Source: Actinoallomurus vinaceus (GTDB taxonomy: Bacteria > Actinomycetota > Actinomycetes > Streptosporangiales > Streptosporangiaceae). From it: 64,000 bases of DNA. Location of the stretch: NCBI RefSeq assembly GCF_039542055.1, contig NZ_BAABHK010000012.1, positions 186,001-250,000 on the forward strand, written 5' to 3'. This document shows positions 38,259 through 46,956 of this stretch, in pieces. The notes beneath the pieces were generated by a model. That model ran no database searches. It was not told the DNA's origin and saw nothing but the letters and a program-made list of their open reading frames with translations. A program made the position numbers and the translations under genes. Position 1 is the first letter of the stretch. Each line of letters begins with the position of its first letter.

Positions 38259-38264
38259 TAGGGT
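38259..38264 (+). promoter_or_regulatory. Putative -10 box of mpa
   Basis: TAGGGT lies about 40 bp before the GTG at 38305. Unlike many neighbours this gene has a leader and a strong AGGAGG site at 38291-38296. Confidence 0.4.
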
Positions 38265-38304
38265 TTCAGGTAGGTCGTCGTCTCTGCCTGAGGAGGTGAC
38301 GAGC

Positions 38305-40068
38305 GTGGCCGCTCGTGACGATGCCGGGGCGCGTAAGGCGCAGCACGAAAAGGAGGTCCGCGACCTCCAGACGCAGGTCTCCTTCCTGGAGGAGGAGATC
38401 TCCGTGCTGCGCCGCAAGCTCGCGGAGTCCCCCCGACAAGTTCGTGTACTCGAAGAGCGCCTTCACGAGGCGCAGGCAAGTCTGGCCGCCGTAACGGGCC
38501 AGAACGAACGTCTCGTGGCGACTCTCAAGGAAGCCCGAGAGCAGATCATCGCTCTGAAGGAGGAGGTCGACCGGCTCGCGCAGCCACCGTCGGCCTTCGG
38601 GACCTTCCTCGCCGCGCGCGAGGACGGCACGGTCGACATCTTCACCGGTGGCCGCAAGCTGCGGGTGAACGTCAGTCCGGGCATTGAGGTCGACGAGTTG
38701 CAGCGTGGCCAGGAGGTCATGCTCAACGAGGCGCTCAATGTCGTCGCCGCGCTCGAGTTCGAGACGCAGGGCGAGGTCGTCATGCTGAAGGAGGCCTTCG
38801 AAGACGGCGAACGCGCCCTCGTGATCGCGCACGCCGACGAAGAACGCGTCGTCAAGCTGGCCGAGCCCCTGCGCGGAGTAGCCCTGCGCGCCGGCGACTC
38901 GCTCATGCTCGACACCCGATCCGGATACGCCTACGAGAAGATCCACAAGGCGGAGGTCGAGGAGCTCGTCCTCGAAGAGGTCCCCGACATCTCCTACCAG
39001 GAGATCGGCGGGCTCGGGCCGCAGATCGAGCAGATCCGCGACGCCGTCGAGCTGCCCTACCTCCACGCCGACCTGTTCCGCGAGCACCAGCTCCGTCCCC
39101 CGAAGGGAGTCCTGCTCTACGGCCCGCCCGGCTGTGGCAAGACCCTCATCGCCAAGGCGGTCGCCAACTCCCTCGCCAAGCAGGTCGCCGAGAAGACCGG
39201 AGCCGAGGGGAAGAGCTTCTTCCTCAACATCAAGGGCCCCGAGCTGCTCAACAAGTACGTCGGCGAGACCGAGCGGCACATCCGCCTCGTGTTCCAGCGG
39301 GCCCGCGAGAAGGCCTCCGCGGGTACCCCCGTGATCGTGTTCTTCGACGAGATGGACTCCATCTTCCGCACCCGCGGATCCGGTGTCTCATCCGACGTCG
39401 AGAACACCATCGTCCCTCAGCTGTTGTCGGAGATCGACGGCGTCGAGGGCCTGGAGAACGTCATCGTCATCGGTGCCTCCAACCGGGAGGACATGATCGA
39501 CCCGGCGATCCTCCGGCCCGGCCGCCTCGACGTGAAGATCAAGATCGAGCGTCCGGACGCCGAAGCGGCCAAGGACATCTTCTCCAAGTACATCCTTCCG
39601 GGCCTGCCGTTCCACCCCGACGACCTCAAGGAGCACGGCAGCTCGATCGACGCCACCGTCGACGCGATGATCCAGCGGGTCGTCGAGCGGATGTACAGCG
39701 AGACCGAGGAGAACCGCTTCCTGGAGGTCACCTACGCAAACGGTGACAAGGAGGTCCTGTACTTCAAGGACTTCAACTCCGGAGCGATGATCCAGAACAT
39801 CGTCGACCGGGCCAAGAAGATGGCCATCAAGGACTTCCTCGACAGCGGGCAGAAGGGCCTGAGAGTCACCCACCTTCTCGCCGCCTGCGTCGACGAGTTC
39901 AGCGAGAACGAGGACCTGCCCAACACCACCAACCCCGACGACTGGGCCCGCATCTCCGGGAAGAAGGGCGAGCGGATCGTGTACATCCGCACCCTCGTCT
40001 CCGGAAAGCAGGGCACGGAGGCCGGGCGTTCGATCGACACCGTCGCGAACACCGGGCAGTACCTCTGA
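38305..40068 (+). CDS. mpa: Proteasome-associated AAA+ ATPase Mpa/ARC
   Basis: Mpa (ARC) forms a hexamer that recognises Pup through an N-terminal coiled coil, unfolds the tagged protein and passes it to the 20S core. The 587-residue protein has the coiled coil (HEKEVRDLQTQVSFLEEEIS), two OB domains, Walker A GPPGCGKT, Walker B VIVFFDEMDSI and an arginine-finger region. It ends in QYL, a C-terminal penultimate-Tyr motif that docks on the proteasome. The start is GTG 38305 with AGGAGG 8 bp upstream. Confidence 0.97.
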   Translation: MAARDDAGARKAQHEKEVRDLQTQVSFLEEEISVLRRKLAESPRQVRVLEERLHEAQASLAAVTGQNERLVATLKEAREQIIALKEEVDRLAQPPSAFGTFLAAREDGTVDIFTGGRKLRVNVSPGIEVDELQRGQEVMLNEALNVVAALEFETQGEVVMLKEAFEDGERALVIAHADEERVVKLAEPLRGVALRAGDSLMLDTRSGYAYEKIHKAEVEELVLEEVPDISYQEIGGLGPQIEQIRDAVELPYLHADLFREHQLRPPKGVLLYGPPGCGKTLIAKAVANSLAKQVAEKTGAEGKSFFLNIKGPELLNKYVGETERHIRLVFQRAREKASAGTPVIVFFDEMDSIFRTRGSGVSSDVENTIVPQLLSEIDGVEGLENVIVIGASNREDMIDPAILRPGRLDVKIKIERPDAEAAKDIFSKYILPGLPFHPDDLKEHGSSIDATVDAMIQRVVERMYSETEENRFLEVTYANGDKEVLYFKDFNSGAMIQNIVDRAKKMAIKDFLDSGQKGLRVTHLLAACVDEFSENEDLPNTTNPDDWARISGKKGERIVYIRTLVSGKQGTEAGRSIDTVANTGQYL

Positions 40069-40081
40069 CCCAGCACCACCC

Positions 40082-40115
40082 CGTGGCGGCCGGAACACCC
40101 GTTCCGGCCGCCACG
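40082..40115 (+). terminator. Terminator of mpa
   Basis: A perfect 15-bp stem (40082-40096 with 40101-40115) and ACCC loop, 13 bp after the mpa stop. It separates mpa from dop. Confidence 0.85.
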
Positions 40116-40435
40116 CGGCATTTCCGGCACCCGTACGGCCGCGGACAGCGCCGCGCCGGACTCCTATGGCCGCAGCCGGGCCGCCTCGCGCACGAGACCG
40201 CGTCCGGCAGCGCTTCGGCGGAGTCTGCCGGGTAATGCCGCACCCGGCCGCGTCAGGCGCGCCCACAGCCCCCGTACGCCGCCGCGACGGCTGCCCCGGA
40301 CACCTTCCCCGTCCCGGTCCGCCCGCCGCCCCAGCGGGCCCGTGATGACCGCATGCGGGCACCCCCACCCCGCTCTCACGACGCGTTTCGCATCACGATC
40401 CCGCCGCGCCGCGCTGGACCACCGCCATCGCGCAC
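40116..40435. other. Gap before dop with no recognisable gene
   Basis: About 320 bp of GC-rich sequence without a convincing reading frame, repeat or RNA structure. Only the dop -10 box at its end could be assigned. Confidence 0.5.
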
Positions 40436-40441
40436 TAGGCT
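40436..40441 (+). promoter_or_regulatory. Putative -10 box of dop
   Basis: TAGGCT lies 7 bp before the ATG at 40449, predicting a leaderless transcript and fixing the start. Confidence 0.5.
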
Positions 40442-40448
40442 CGGAGCT

Positions 40449-41963
40449 ATGAGCGTGCGGCGGGTGATGGGTATCGAGACCGAGTACGGCATTTCCGTGC
40501 CCGGTCAGCCAGGGGCCAACGCGATGGTGACCTCCTCACAGGTCGTCAACGCGTACCTCGCGGCATCGGCGGCGAAGGCCAGGCGGGCGCGGTGGGACTT
40601 CGAGGAGGAGAACCCCCTCCGCGACGCTCGCGGCTTCGACCTCGCACGGGAGGTCGCCGACCCCTCCCAGCTGACCGACGAGGACCTCGGGCTGGCCAAC
40701 GTCATCCTGACCAACGGGGCCCGCCTCTACGTCGACCACGCCCACCCGGAGTACTCCACGCCCGAGTGCACCAACCCCCGGGACGCCGTCATCTGGGACA
40801 AGGCCGGAGAGCGCGTCATGGCCGACGCCGCCGCCCGGGCCGCCCGGGTCCCGGGCACCCACCCCATCCAGCTCTACAAGAACAACACCGACAACAAGGG
40901 CGCCTCCTACGGCTGCCATGAGAACTACCTCATGCGCCGGGAGACGCCGTTCTCCGACATCGTCCGGCACCTCACGCCGTTCTTCGTCACCCGGCAGGTG
41001 GTCTGCGGTGCCGGCCGGGTCGGCATCGGCGTGGACGGCCGCGGCGACGGCTTCCAGATCAGCCAGCGGGCCGACTTCTTCGAGGTCGAGGTCGGCCTCG
41101 AGACCACCCTCAAGCGCCCCATCATCAACACCCGTGACGAGCCGCACGCCGACCCGGAGAAGTACCGCCGGCTGCACGTCATCATCGGCGACGCGAACAT
41201 GAGCGAGGTCTCCACGTACCTCAAGCTCGGCACGACGGGCCTGGTCCTCGCCATGATCGAGGACGGCTTCCTCACCGTCGACCTGTCGGTGGACATGCCC
41301 GTCGCCACCCTGCGGGCGATCTCCCACGACCCGAGCTGCAAGCACCTGCTCACGCTGCGCGACGGCCGCAAGATGACCGCCGTCCAGCTGCAGATGGAGT
41401 ACCTCGAGCAGTCCCGCAAGTACGTCGAGGACCGCTTCGGCAGCGACGTCGACGACCTGACCACCGACATCCTCGCCCGCTGGGAGTCGGTCCTGCAGCG
41501 GCTCGGCGAGGACCCGATGCAGCTGTCCCGCGAGCTCGACTGGGTGGCCAAACTCGAGCTTCTCGAGGGCTACCGCAGCCGCGACGGGCTCGACTGGTCC
41601 CACCCGCGCCTGCAGCTCGTCGACCTGCAGTACTCCGACGTCCGCGCCGAGCGCGGCCTGTACAACCGCCTCGCCGCCCGCGGGCGCATGGAGCGCATCG
41701 TCACGGACGCCGACATCGACGCGGCGATCGAGAACCCACCCGAGGACACCCGCGCTTACTTCCGCGGCCGCTGCCTGCGGCAGTACGCCGACTCCGTCGC
41801 GGCGGCCTCCTGGGACTCGGTCATCTTCGACGTACCCGGCCGGGAGTCCCTGCAGCGGGTCCCGACGCTCGAGCCGCTGCGCGGCACCAAGGCGCACGTC
41901 GGGGCGCTCCTGGACCGCTGCCGCACCGCCGCCGACCTCGTCGCCGCCCTCACCGGCGAGTGA
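40449..41963 (+). CDS. dop: Pup deamidase/depupylase Dop
   Basis: Dop removes Pup from proteins and, where Pup ends in Gln, deamidates it. The 504-residue protein has the carboxylate-amine ligase fold: MGIETEYGIS with the metal-binding Glu, the catalytic Asp in LYVDHAHPEYSTPE, KNNTDNKGASYGCHENYL and INTRDEPHAD. The longer segment after GISVPGQPG is the Dop loop that separates it from PafA, and it is much longer here than in the PafA at 45.5 kb. It is monocistronic, ending in a hairpin before pup. Confidence 0.96.
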   Translation: MSVRRVMGIETEYGISVPGQPGANAMVTSSQVVNAYLAASAAKARRARWDFEEENPLRDARGFDLAREVADPSQLTDEDLGLANVILTNGARLYVDHAHPEYSTPECTNPRDAVIWDKAGERVMADAAARAARVPGTHPIQLYKNNTDNKGASYGCHENYLMRRETPFSDIVRHLTPFFVTRQVVCGAGRVGIGVDGRGDGFQISQRADFFEVEVGLETTLKRPIINTRDEPHADPEKYRRLHVIIGDANMSEVSTYLKLGTTGLVLAMIEDGFLTVDLSVDMPVATLRAISHDPSCKHLLTLRDGRKMTAVQLQMEYLEQSRKYVEDRFGSDVDDLTTDILARWESVLQRLGEDPMQLSRELDWVAKLELLEGYRSRDGLDWSHPRLQLVDLQYSDVRAERGLYNRLAARGRMERIVTDADIDAAIENPPEDTRAYFRGRCLRQYADSVAAASWDSVIFDVPGRESLQRVPTLEPLRGTKAHVGALLDRCRTAADLVAALTGE

Positions 41964-41970
41964 CCCGCGC

Positions 41971-42006
41971 CCGCCCGTACGCCCTCCTCGGCGCGCGTAC
42001 GGGCGG
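41971..42006 (+). terminator. Terminator of dop
   Basis: A perfect 12-bp stem CCGCCCGTACGC/GCGTACGGGCGG with a 12-nt loop, 7 bp after the dop stop. Confidence 0.8.
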
Positions 42007-42159
42007 ATGCCCAGGTGGGTGGCGGCTGTGATCGCTGCACAGTTGTGACGGTTATGACCGTTTCGCGGAGATCGCTACTGGCGATAACGGCGTCAGAAGA
42101 CCAACCGTCGATCGGCGTGGCACACGGTGCGTGATCCACTCCATGTCGGCGGGCGACGA

Positions 42160-42190
42160 TAGAGTCAAGGTCTCGGCACGAACGGGAGGA
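42160..42190 (+). promoter_or_regulatory. pup -10 box and ribosome binding site
   Basis: TAGAGT at 42160-42165 is a likely -10 box and GGGAGGA at 42184-42190 lies 6 bp before the ATG at 42197. pup thus has a short leader and a strong site. Confidence 0.5.
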
Positions 42191-42196
42191 TCACTC

Positions 42197-42406
42197 ATGG
42201 CAACGAGGGACACCGGCGGTCAGAAGCAGACGACCCGGCGCGAGGAAGAGGTCGACGAGACCCAGGCCGCGCCCAGCGAGGACGTCCAGGAGCGCCAGGA
42301 GAAACTGACCGACGACGTCGACGCAATTCTGGACGAAATCGACGAGGTCCTAGAGGAAAATGCGGAGGAATTCGTCCGTAGCTACGTCCAAAAAGGCGGT
42401 GAATGA
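42197..42406 (+). CDS. pup: Prokaryotic ubiquitin-like protein Pup
   Basis: A 69-residue, highly acidic, largely disordered protein with a C-terminal helical stretch (LTDDVDAILDEIDEVLEENA) and the ending VRSYVQKGGE. Pup is joined through its C-terminal Glu to lysines of target proteins by PafA. Here the last codon is GAA, so the protein already ends in Glu rather than Gln and needs no deamidation by Dop. The next gene begins 6 bp downstream. Confidence 0.97.
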   Translation: MATRDTGGQKQTTRREEEVDETQAAPSEDVQERQEKLTDDVDAILDEIDEVLEENAEEFVRSYVQKGGE

Positions 42407-42412
42407 CCGCAT

Positions 42413-43615
42413 ATGTCCGATTCGGGGGAGTCGAAAAGGTGTCCTGATTGCGGGCAGTTAAAATCTGCCTCTGAGTTCGGGAGCAATAAGCGCATGGCCG
42501 ACGGCCTTGCGCGTTATTGCAAAGAATGCTTCAGGGCTCGTTCGAAGGCGAGCTACCGCAAGCGGATGGATGCGCAGGGCAAGGCGGTGCGGGACCGTCC
42601 GGACGTGCCGGACGGCTCTAAGTACTGTCCACGCTGTGGGGAGATCAAGAGTCTCTTCGAGTTCGGGAGTAACCGAGCGGAGAAATGCGGGCGGGCGGCT
42701 TACTGCAAGCCTTGCCACAATTCCGTGATGGCCGAACAGAAGATCAAGCAGCACGGAAGTACGCGAAATTATCACCTCAAGCGCCGCTACGGACTTACCG
42801 AGCAAGAGGTCGAGGCGCTTTCCAGAAAGCATGGGGAACTGTGCCTGATCTGCCTGCACCGCCGGTCGTTGCACGTCGACCACGATCACGCCACCGGTGA
42901 AGTGCGGGGCTTGCTCTGCTTCAGTTGTAACGGCGCGCTCGGTCAGTTCAAGGACGACGCCGCGGTCATGCGACGGGCCGTGGACTATCTCGAGGGCAGG
43001 CTGGTCGAGCCGTACCGGCCGGAAGCACGGACACGGGGCCGCTCCCGAGGCGGATCCAAGAGTCATCGCCACTATCACCTGACCGGGCGCTACGGGATCG
43101 GTGCGGATGAGGTGGACCGAATGATCGACCGGCAGGGTGGTCTTTGCCTGATCTGCCGTACGGCCGCCACAGCGCACATCGACCACGACCACGTCACCGG
43201 GGTCGTACGGGGCGTCCTGTGCGGCGACTGCAATTCAGGGATGGGGCAGCTTCGGGACGATCCGTGGGTGGTGCGGCGGGCGATCGAGTACCTCACGGGC
43301 GGGCTGTCGGGGCTTTCGCTTACCGGGGACGGCGGCTATGAGGTGGCCGTCGTGCGGCCGCGTCGATCGGAGGGGGTCGTCGATCCCGGCTGGGAGTTGG
43401 GGCGGGCGTGCACAGACGATCTCGCGCTGCTGCACGCGATGGCCGAGGGGGACTCCGAGGACCCTTGGGAGACGGATGTGATGGTTGCGAGTGCGGAGCC
43501 GTCGGAGTCGCGGTTTCCCCCGCTGGACCTGAGGGATCCGGGGTTCCCCGATCTAGAGGCGTTGCCGCGGGAGCCACTGGGGCCGCCGGAGTACGTCTTG
43601 ACGTCCGCTCACTGA
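42413..43615 (+). CDS. Protein with two zinc ribbons and two endonuclease VII-type HNH domains
   Basis: A 400-residue protein encoded between pup and prcB. Two CxxC...CxxC ribbons (Cys10/13/36/39 and Cys72/75/98/101) are followed by two recombination endonuclease VII-like units. Unit 1 spans about residues 118-190 (Cys144/147/169/172 around VDHDHATG) and unit 2 about 221-290 (Cys245/248/270/273 around IDHDHVTG). Both keep the HNH-type histidines and zinc cysteines, so both may be active. The last 100 residues are acidic and unlike anything I recognise. The 5' part is clearly more AT-rich than the neighbours. With a 6-bp gap after pup it is probably co-transcribed. T4 endonuclease VII resolves branched DNA; a link to pupylation is only positional. 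Confidence 0.88.
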   Translation: MSDSGESKRCPDCGQLKSASEFGSNKRMADGLARYCKECFRARSKASYRKRMDAQGKAVRDRPDVPDGSKYCPRCGEIKSLFEFGSNRAEKCGRAAYCKPCHNSVMAEQKIKQHGSTRNYHLKRRYGLTEQEVEALSRKHGELCLICLHRRSLHVDHDHATGEVRGLLCFSCNGALGQFKDDAAVMRRAVDYLEGRLVEPYRPEARTRGRSRGGSKSHRHYHLTGRYGIGADEVDRMIDRQGGLCLICRTAATAHIDHDHVTGVVRGVLCGDCNSGMGQLRDDPWVVRRAIEYLTGGLSGLSLTGDGGYEVAVVRPRRSEGVVDPGWELGRACTDDLALLHAMAEGDSEDPWETDVMVASAEPSESRFPPLDLRDPGFPDLEALPREPLGPPEYVLTSAH

Positions 43616-43685
43616 GGGAGTCGGGTTCGCCCTGGGCGGACGGGGGCAGGGATCACGCGGAATGCGCCTGACGTCGCAGTGACAG

Positions 43686-43734
43686 TAGGGTCTGAGTTGC
43701 GGAGGCGCATCGCATCCGTTGCCTTTGGAAGGAG
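43686..43734 (+). promoter_or_regulatory. Possible prcB promoter and ribosome binding site
   Basis: TAGGGT at 43686-43691 and AAGGAG at 43729-43734 precede GTG 43739. prcB-prcA may thus also be transcribed apart from pup. Confidence 0.4.
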
Positions 43735-43738
43735 TCGT

Positions 43739-44587
43739 GTGACGTCGCAAGGTTCCGCGCCGGGGCGTCTGCCGGGCGCGTTCATGAGCCAGGGCCCCCC
43801 GTCGTTCACCGAGTTCCTGTCGTCGTACTCGCCGGGGCTGCTGCCGGGGACGCGTGAGCTTCCGGCGGGGGTGTCGGCAGGGGACCAGATCCCGCACGGC
43901 ACGACGATCGTCGCGATCACGTTCCCGGGCGGTGTGGTGATGGCGGGCGACCGGCGGGCGACCGCGGGCAATGTGATCGCTCAGCGGGACATCGAGAAGG
44001 TCTACCGCGCCGACGAGTACTCCGCCGTCGCGATCGCCGGTACCGCGGGCATCGGCCTCGAGGTGGTGCGCCTGTTCCAGGTCGAGCTGGAACACTACGA
44101 GAAGATGGAGGGCCGCACGCTCTCGCTGGAGGGCAAGGCCAACCGGCTGGCCACGATGGTCCGGGGCAACCTGGGCATGGCCCTGCAGGGGCTGGTGGTC
44201 GTGCCGTTGTTCGCCGGTTACGACGAGGATCGGGACAAGGGCCGGATCTTCAGTTACGACCCGGCCGGCGGGCGTTATGAGGAGCACGATTTCTACAGCA
44301 TCGGCTCCGGGTCGGTGTTCGCCAAGGGCGCGCTGAAGAAGCTGTTCCGGGCGGATCTGGCGGAGGAGGACGCGGCGATCGCCTCCCTCCAGGCGCTGTA
44401 CGACGCGGCGGACGACGATTCGGCCACCGGCGGTCCGGACCTGGCGCGCCGCATCTTCCCGGTGGTCGCCGTGGTCACCTCCGACGGGTACCGGCGGCTG
44501 CCGGACGAGGAGGTCGGTGGTCTGGCGGAGCGGGTCGTCGAGGGGCGGATGCAATCGCCCGGCGGGCCGTCGGCTCCGCTGCTGTAA
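43739..44587 (+). CDS. prcB: 20S proteasome subunit beta PrcB
   Basis: The catalytic subunit of the core particle. A 54-residue propeptide ends in PHG and mature Thr55 begins TTIVAITFPGGVVMAGDRRAT, with the later Asp and Lys (VYRAD region) of the threonine protease active site. Self-cleavage after Gly54 frees the nucleophile. The 282-residue length is usual. The start is GTG 43739; an upstream in-frame codon at 43679 adds residues without a binding site. prcA follows after 43 bp. Confidence 0.97.
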   Translation: MTSQGSAPGRLPGAFMSQGPPSFTEFLSSYSPGLLPGTRELPAGVSAGDQIPHGTTIVAITFPGGVVMAGDRRATAGNVIAQRDIEKVYRADEYSAVAIAGTAGIGLEVVRLFQVELEHYEKMEGRTLSLEGKANRLATMVRGNLGMALQGLVVVPLFAGYDEDRDKGRIFSYDPAGGRYEEHDFYSIGSGSVFAKGALKKLFRADLAEEDAAIASLQALYDAADDDSATGGPDLARRIFPVVAVVTSDGYRRLPDEEVGGLAERVVEGRMQSPGGPSAPLL

Positions 44588-44630
44588 CGTCCGCGATCTA
44601 GTTGTGAACGAGTAGTAAGGAACGCCACCG

Positions 44631-45377
44631 GTGTCCATGCCGTTCTACGTGTCGCCCGAACAGCAGATGAAGGACAAGGCCGACTACGCGCGTAAGGGCA
44701 TCGCGCGCGGCCGTAGCGTCGTCGTGCTGCAGTACGACGACGGCATTCTGTTCGTGGCCGACAATCCGTCCCGTGCGCTGCACAAGATCAGCGAGATCTA
44801 CGACCGGATGGCGTTCGCCGCGGTCGGCAAGTACAACGAGTTCGAGAACCTCCGTCAGGCCGGTGTGCGCTACGCCGACGTCAACGGGTACATGTACGAC
44901 CGCCGTGACGTGACCGCGCGGGGCCTGGCGAACGCGTACGCGACGACGCTGGGCACGGTGTTCACCGAGATGAACAAGCCGTACGAGGTGGAGCTGGTCG
45001 TCGCGGAGCTGGGTGAGGACGCCGCCTCGGACCAGATCTACCGGCTGACCTTCGACGGGTCGGTCGCCGATGAGCACGGTTACGTCGCGATGGGCGGGCA
45101 GGCCGACCAGGTCGCGGCGGCGCTGCAGGAGCACTACGAGGAGGGGCAGCCGCTGGCGCGGGCGCTTCGGCTGGGGGTGCGGGCGCTGGAGCGGCAGGAC
45201 GCCGACCGGCACCTGGAGGCGGAGCAGTTGGAGGTCGCGGTGCTGGACCGGAACCGGACGCACCGGTTGTTCCGGCGGTTGCCGGCGGCGCGGATCCGGG
45301 CGCTGCTGGAGGAGGCGGAGTCCGCCGAGACGCAGGGTGAGCCGGATTCCGGGGCCGGGGACACCGCCGCGGAGTGA
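44631..45377 (+). CDS. prcA: 20S proteasome subunit alpha PrcA
   Basis: PrcA forms the outer gating rings of the core. The 248-residue protein begins MSMPFYVSPEQQMKDKADYARKGIARGRS, the gate and proteasome_A signature region, and keeps the conserved ILFVADNPSRALHKISEIYDR. The acidic C-terminal tail (about 25 residues) is variable in the family. It starts with GTG behind AAGGA and ends the operon at a strong terminator. Confidence 0.97.
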   Translation: MSMPFYVSPEQQMKDKADYARKGIARGRSVVVLQYDDGILFVADNPSRALHKISEIYDRMAFAAVGKYNEFENLRQAGVRYADVNGYMYDRRDVTARGLANAYATTLGTVFTEMNKPYEVELVVAELGEDAASDQIYRLTFDGSVADEHGYVAMGGQADQVAAALQEHYEEGQPLARALRLGVRALERQDADRHLEAEQLEVAVLDRNRTHRLFRRLPAARIRALLEEAESAETQGEPDSGAGDTAAE

Positions 45378-45385
45378 CGCGTGGT

Positions 45386-45430
45386 GCCGCCCGTCGTGCC
45401 CTTCCGGGGCGCGGCGGGCGGCCTCTTTTA
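45386..45430 (+). terminator. Intrinsic terminator of the pup-prcBA operon
   Basis: A 16-bp stem (45386-45401 with 45407-45422, including two G-U pairs) followed by TCTTTTA. Confidence 0.85.
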
Positions 45431-45431
45431 T

Positions 45432-45453
45432 TGATCTACAACGTAAAGGCCGT
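45432..45453 (+). repeat. Dispersed intergenic element, copy 1 (GATCTA-N5-TAAAGGC)
   Basis: A 22-bp AT-rich element after the prcA terminator. It differs at one position from copy 2 at 50536-50557. See the finding on this element. Confidence 0.6.
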
Positions 45454-45497
45454 AGCTCGTGGTAGGTGATCTCTACCAACGGCGGCCTTCGGACGCA

Positions 45498-45503
45498 TAG
45501 CCT
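45498..45503 (+). promoter_or_regulatory. Putative -10 box of pafA
   Basis: TAGCCT lies 7 bp before the GTG at 45511 and supports this start over the upstream codon at 45466. Confidence 0.5.
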
Positions 45504-45510
45504 TGCGGAT

Positions 45511-46869
45511 GTGGATAGGCGCATCTTCGGGTTGGAGAACGAGTACGGCGTAACGTGCACCTTCCGAGGGCAGCGGCGGTTGTCACCCGACGAGGTGGCG
45601 CGGTACCTGTTCCGTCGGGTGGTGTCGTGGGGCCGTAGCAGCAACGTGTTCCTGCGCAACGGGGCACGGCTGTACCTCGATGTCGGCAGTCATCCTGAGT
45701 ACGCGACGCCCGAGTGCGACAGCGTCGACGAACTCGTCGTGCACGACAAGGCGGGGGAGCGGATCCTGGAGGGTCTGCTCGTCGACGCCGAGCGACGCCT
45801 CCGTGAGGAGGGCATCGCGGGTGACATCTACCTGTTCAAGAACAACACCGATTCGGCCGGCAACTCCTACGGCTGCCACGAGAACTACCTCGTCGGGCGG
45901 CACGGCGAGTTCGGCCGGCTGGCCGACGTGCTGATCCCGTTCCTCGTCACACGCCAGATCATCTGCGGCGCCGGCAAGGTGCTGCAGACTCCCCGGGGCG
46001 CGGTCTACTGCGTGAGCCAGCGCGCCGAGCACATCTGGGAGGGCGTGTCGTCCGCGACGACGCGGTCGCGGCCGATCATCAACACCCGGGACGAGCCGCA
46101 CGCGGACGCGGAGCGGTTCCGCCGGCTGCACGTCATCGTCGGCGACTCGAACATGAGCGAGACGACGATGCTGCTCAAGGTCGGCGCGACGGACCTGGTG
46201 CTGCGCATGGTCGAGGCCGGGGTCGTGATGCGCGACCTGACGCTGGAGAACCCGATCCGGGCGATCCGGGAGGTCAGTCACGACATGACCGGCCGGCGGA
46301 AGGTGCGCCTGGCCAACGGCCGGGAGGCCAGCTCGCTGGAGATCCAGAAGGAGTACCTCGACAAGGCACGGGAGTTCATCGACCGGCGCGGCGCGGACCC
46401 GGTGGTGCTGCGGGTGCTCGACCTGTGGGAGCGGACCGTGCGCGCGGTCGAGACCGGTGACCTGGACCTCGTCGCCCGCGAGATCGACTGGGTGACGAAG
46501 TTCCAGCTGATCGAGCGGTATCGGCGCAAGTACGACCTGCCGTTGAGCTCGCCGCGGGTGGCGCAGCTCGACCTCGCCTACCACGACGTGCACCGCGGCC
46601 GCGGCCTGTACTACCTGCTGGAGCGCAAGGGCGCGGTCGAGCGGGTGGCCCGGGACCTGGACATCTTCCAGGCCAAGTCGGTGCCGCCGCAGACGACGCG
46701 GGCACGGCTGCGCGGGGAGTTCATCCGCAAGGCGCAGGAGAAGCGGCGGGACTTCACGGTCGACTGGGTGCATCTGAAACTGAACGACCAGGCACAGCGG
46801 ACGGTCCTGTGCAAAGACCCGTTCCGGTCGGTCGATGACCGCGTCGACAAGCTGATCGCGGGAATGTAG
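45511..46869 (+). CDS. pafA: Pup--protein ligase PafA
   Basis: PafA phosphorylates the C-terminal Glu of Pup with ATP and joins it to substrate lysines. From GTG 45511 the protein is 452 residues and begins MDRRIFGLENEYGVTCTF, matching mycobacterial PafA. The metal-binding Glu9 and catalytic Asp57 (LYLDVGSHPEYATPE) are present, as are KNNTDSAGNSYGCHENYL and the C-terminal domain (LNDQAQRTVLCKDPF). It lacks the Dop loop. pafA is transcribed separately from prcBA. Confidence 0.97.
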   Translation: MDRRIFGLENEYGVTCTFRGQRRLSPDEVARYLFRRVVSWGRSSNVFLRNGARLYLDVGSHPEYATPECDSVDELVVHDKAGERILEGLLVDAERRLREEGIAGDIYLFKNNTDSAGNSYGCHENYLVGRHGEFGRLADVLIPFLVTRQIICGAGKVLQTPRGAVYCVSQRAEHIWEGVSSATTRSRPIINTRDEPHADAERFRRLHVIVGDSNMSETTMLLKVGATDLVLRMVEAGVVMRDLTLENPIRAIREVSHDMTGRRKVRLANGREASSLEIQKEYLDKAREFIDRRGADPVVLRVLDLWERTVRAVETGDLDLVAREIDWVTKFQLIERYRRKYDLPLSSPRVAQLDLAYHDVHRGRGLYYLLERKGAVERVARDLDIFQAKSVPPQTTRARLRGEFIRKAQEKRRDFTVDWVHLKLNDQAQRTVLCKDPFRSVDDRVDKLIAGM

Positions 46870-46956
46870 CGGCCATCTCACGCTACCTTTAGATGCCCGC
46901 TGACAGGGTGGGGGCCTTGTCGCGATAGTCGTCGTACCCGCGGAACGGTGGAGAAG

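Noticed and set aside
42413..43615. Homing endonuclease of an intron or intein
   Set aside because: The gene is free-standing, pup and prcB are uninterrupted, and no intron or intein splice features are present.
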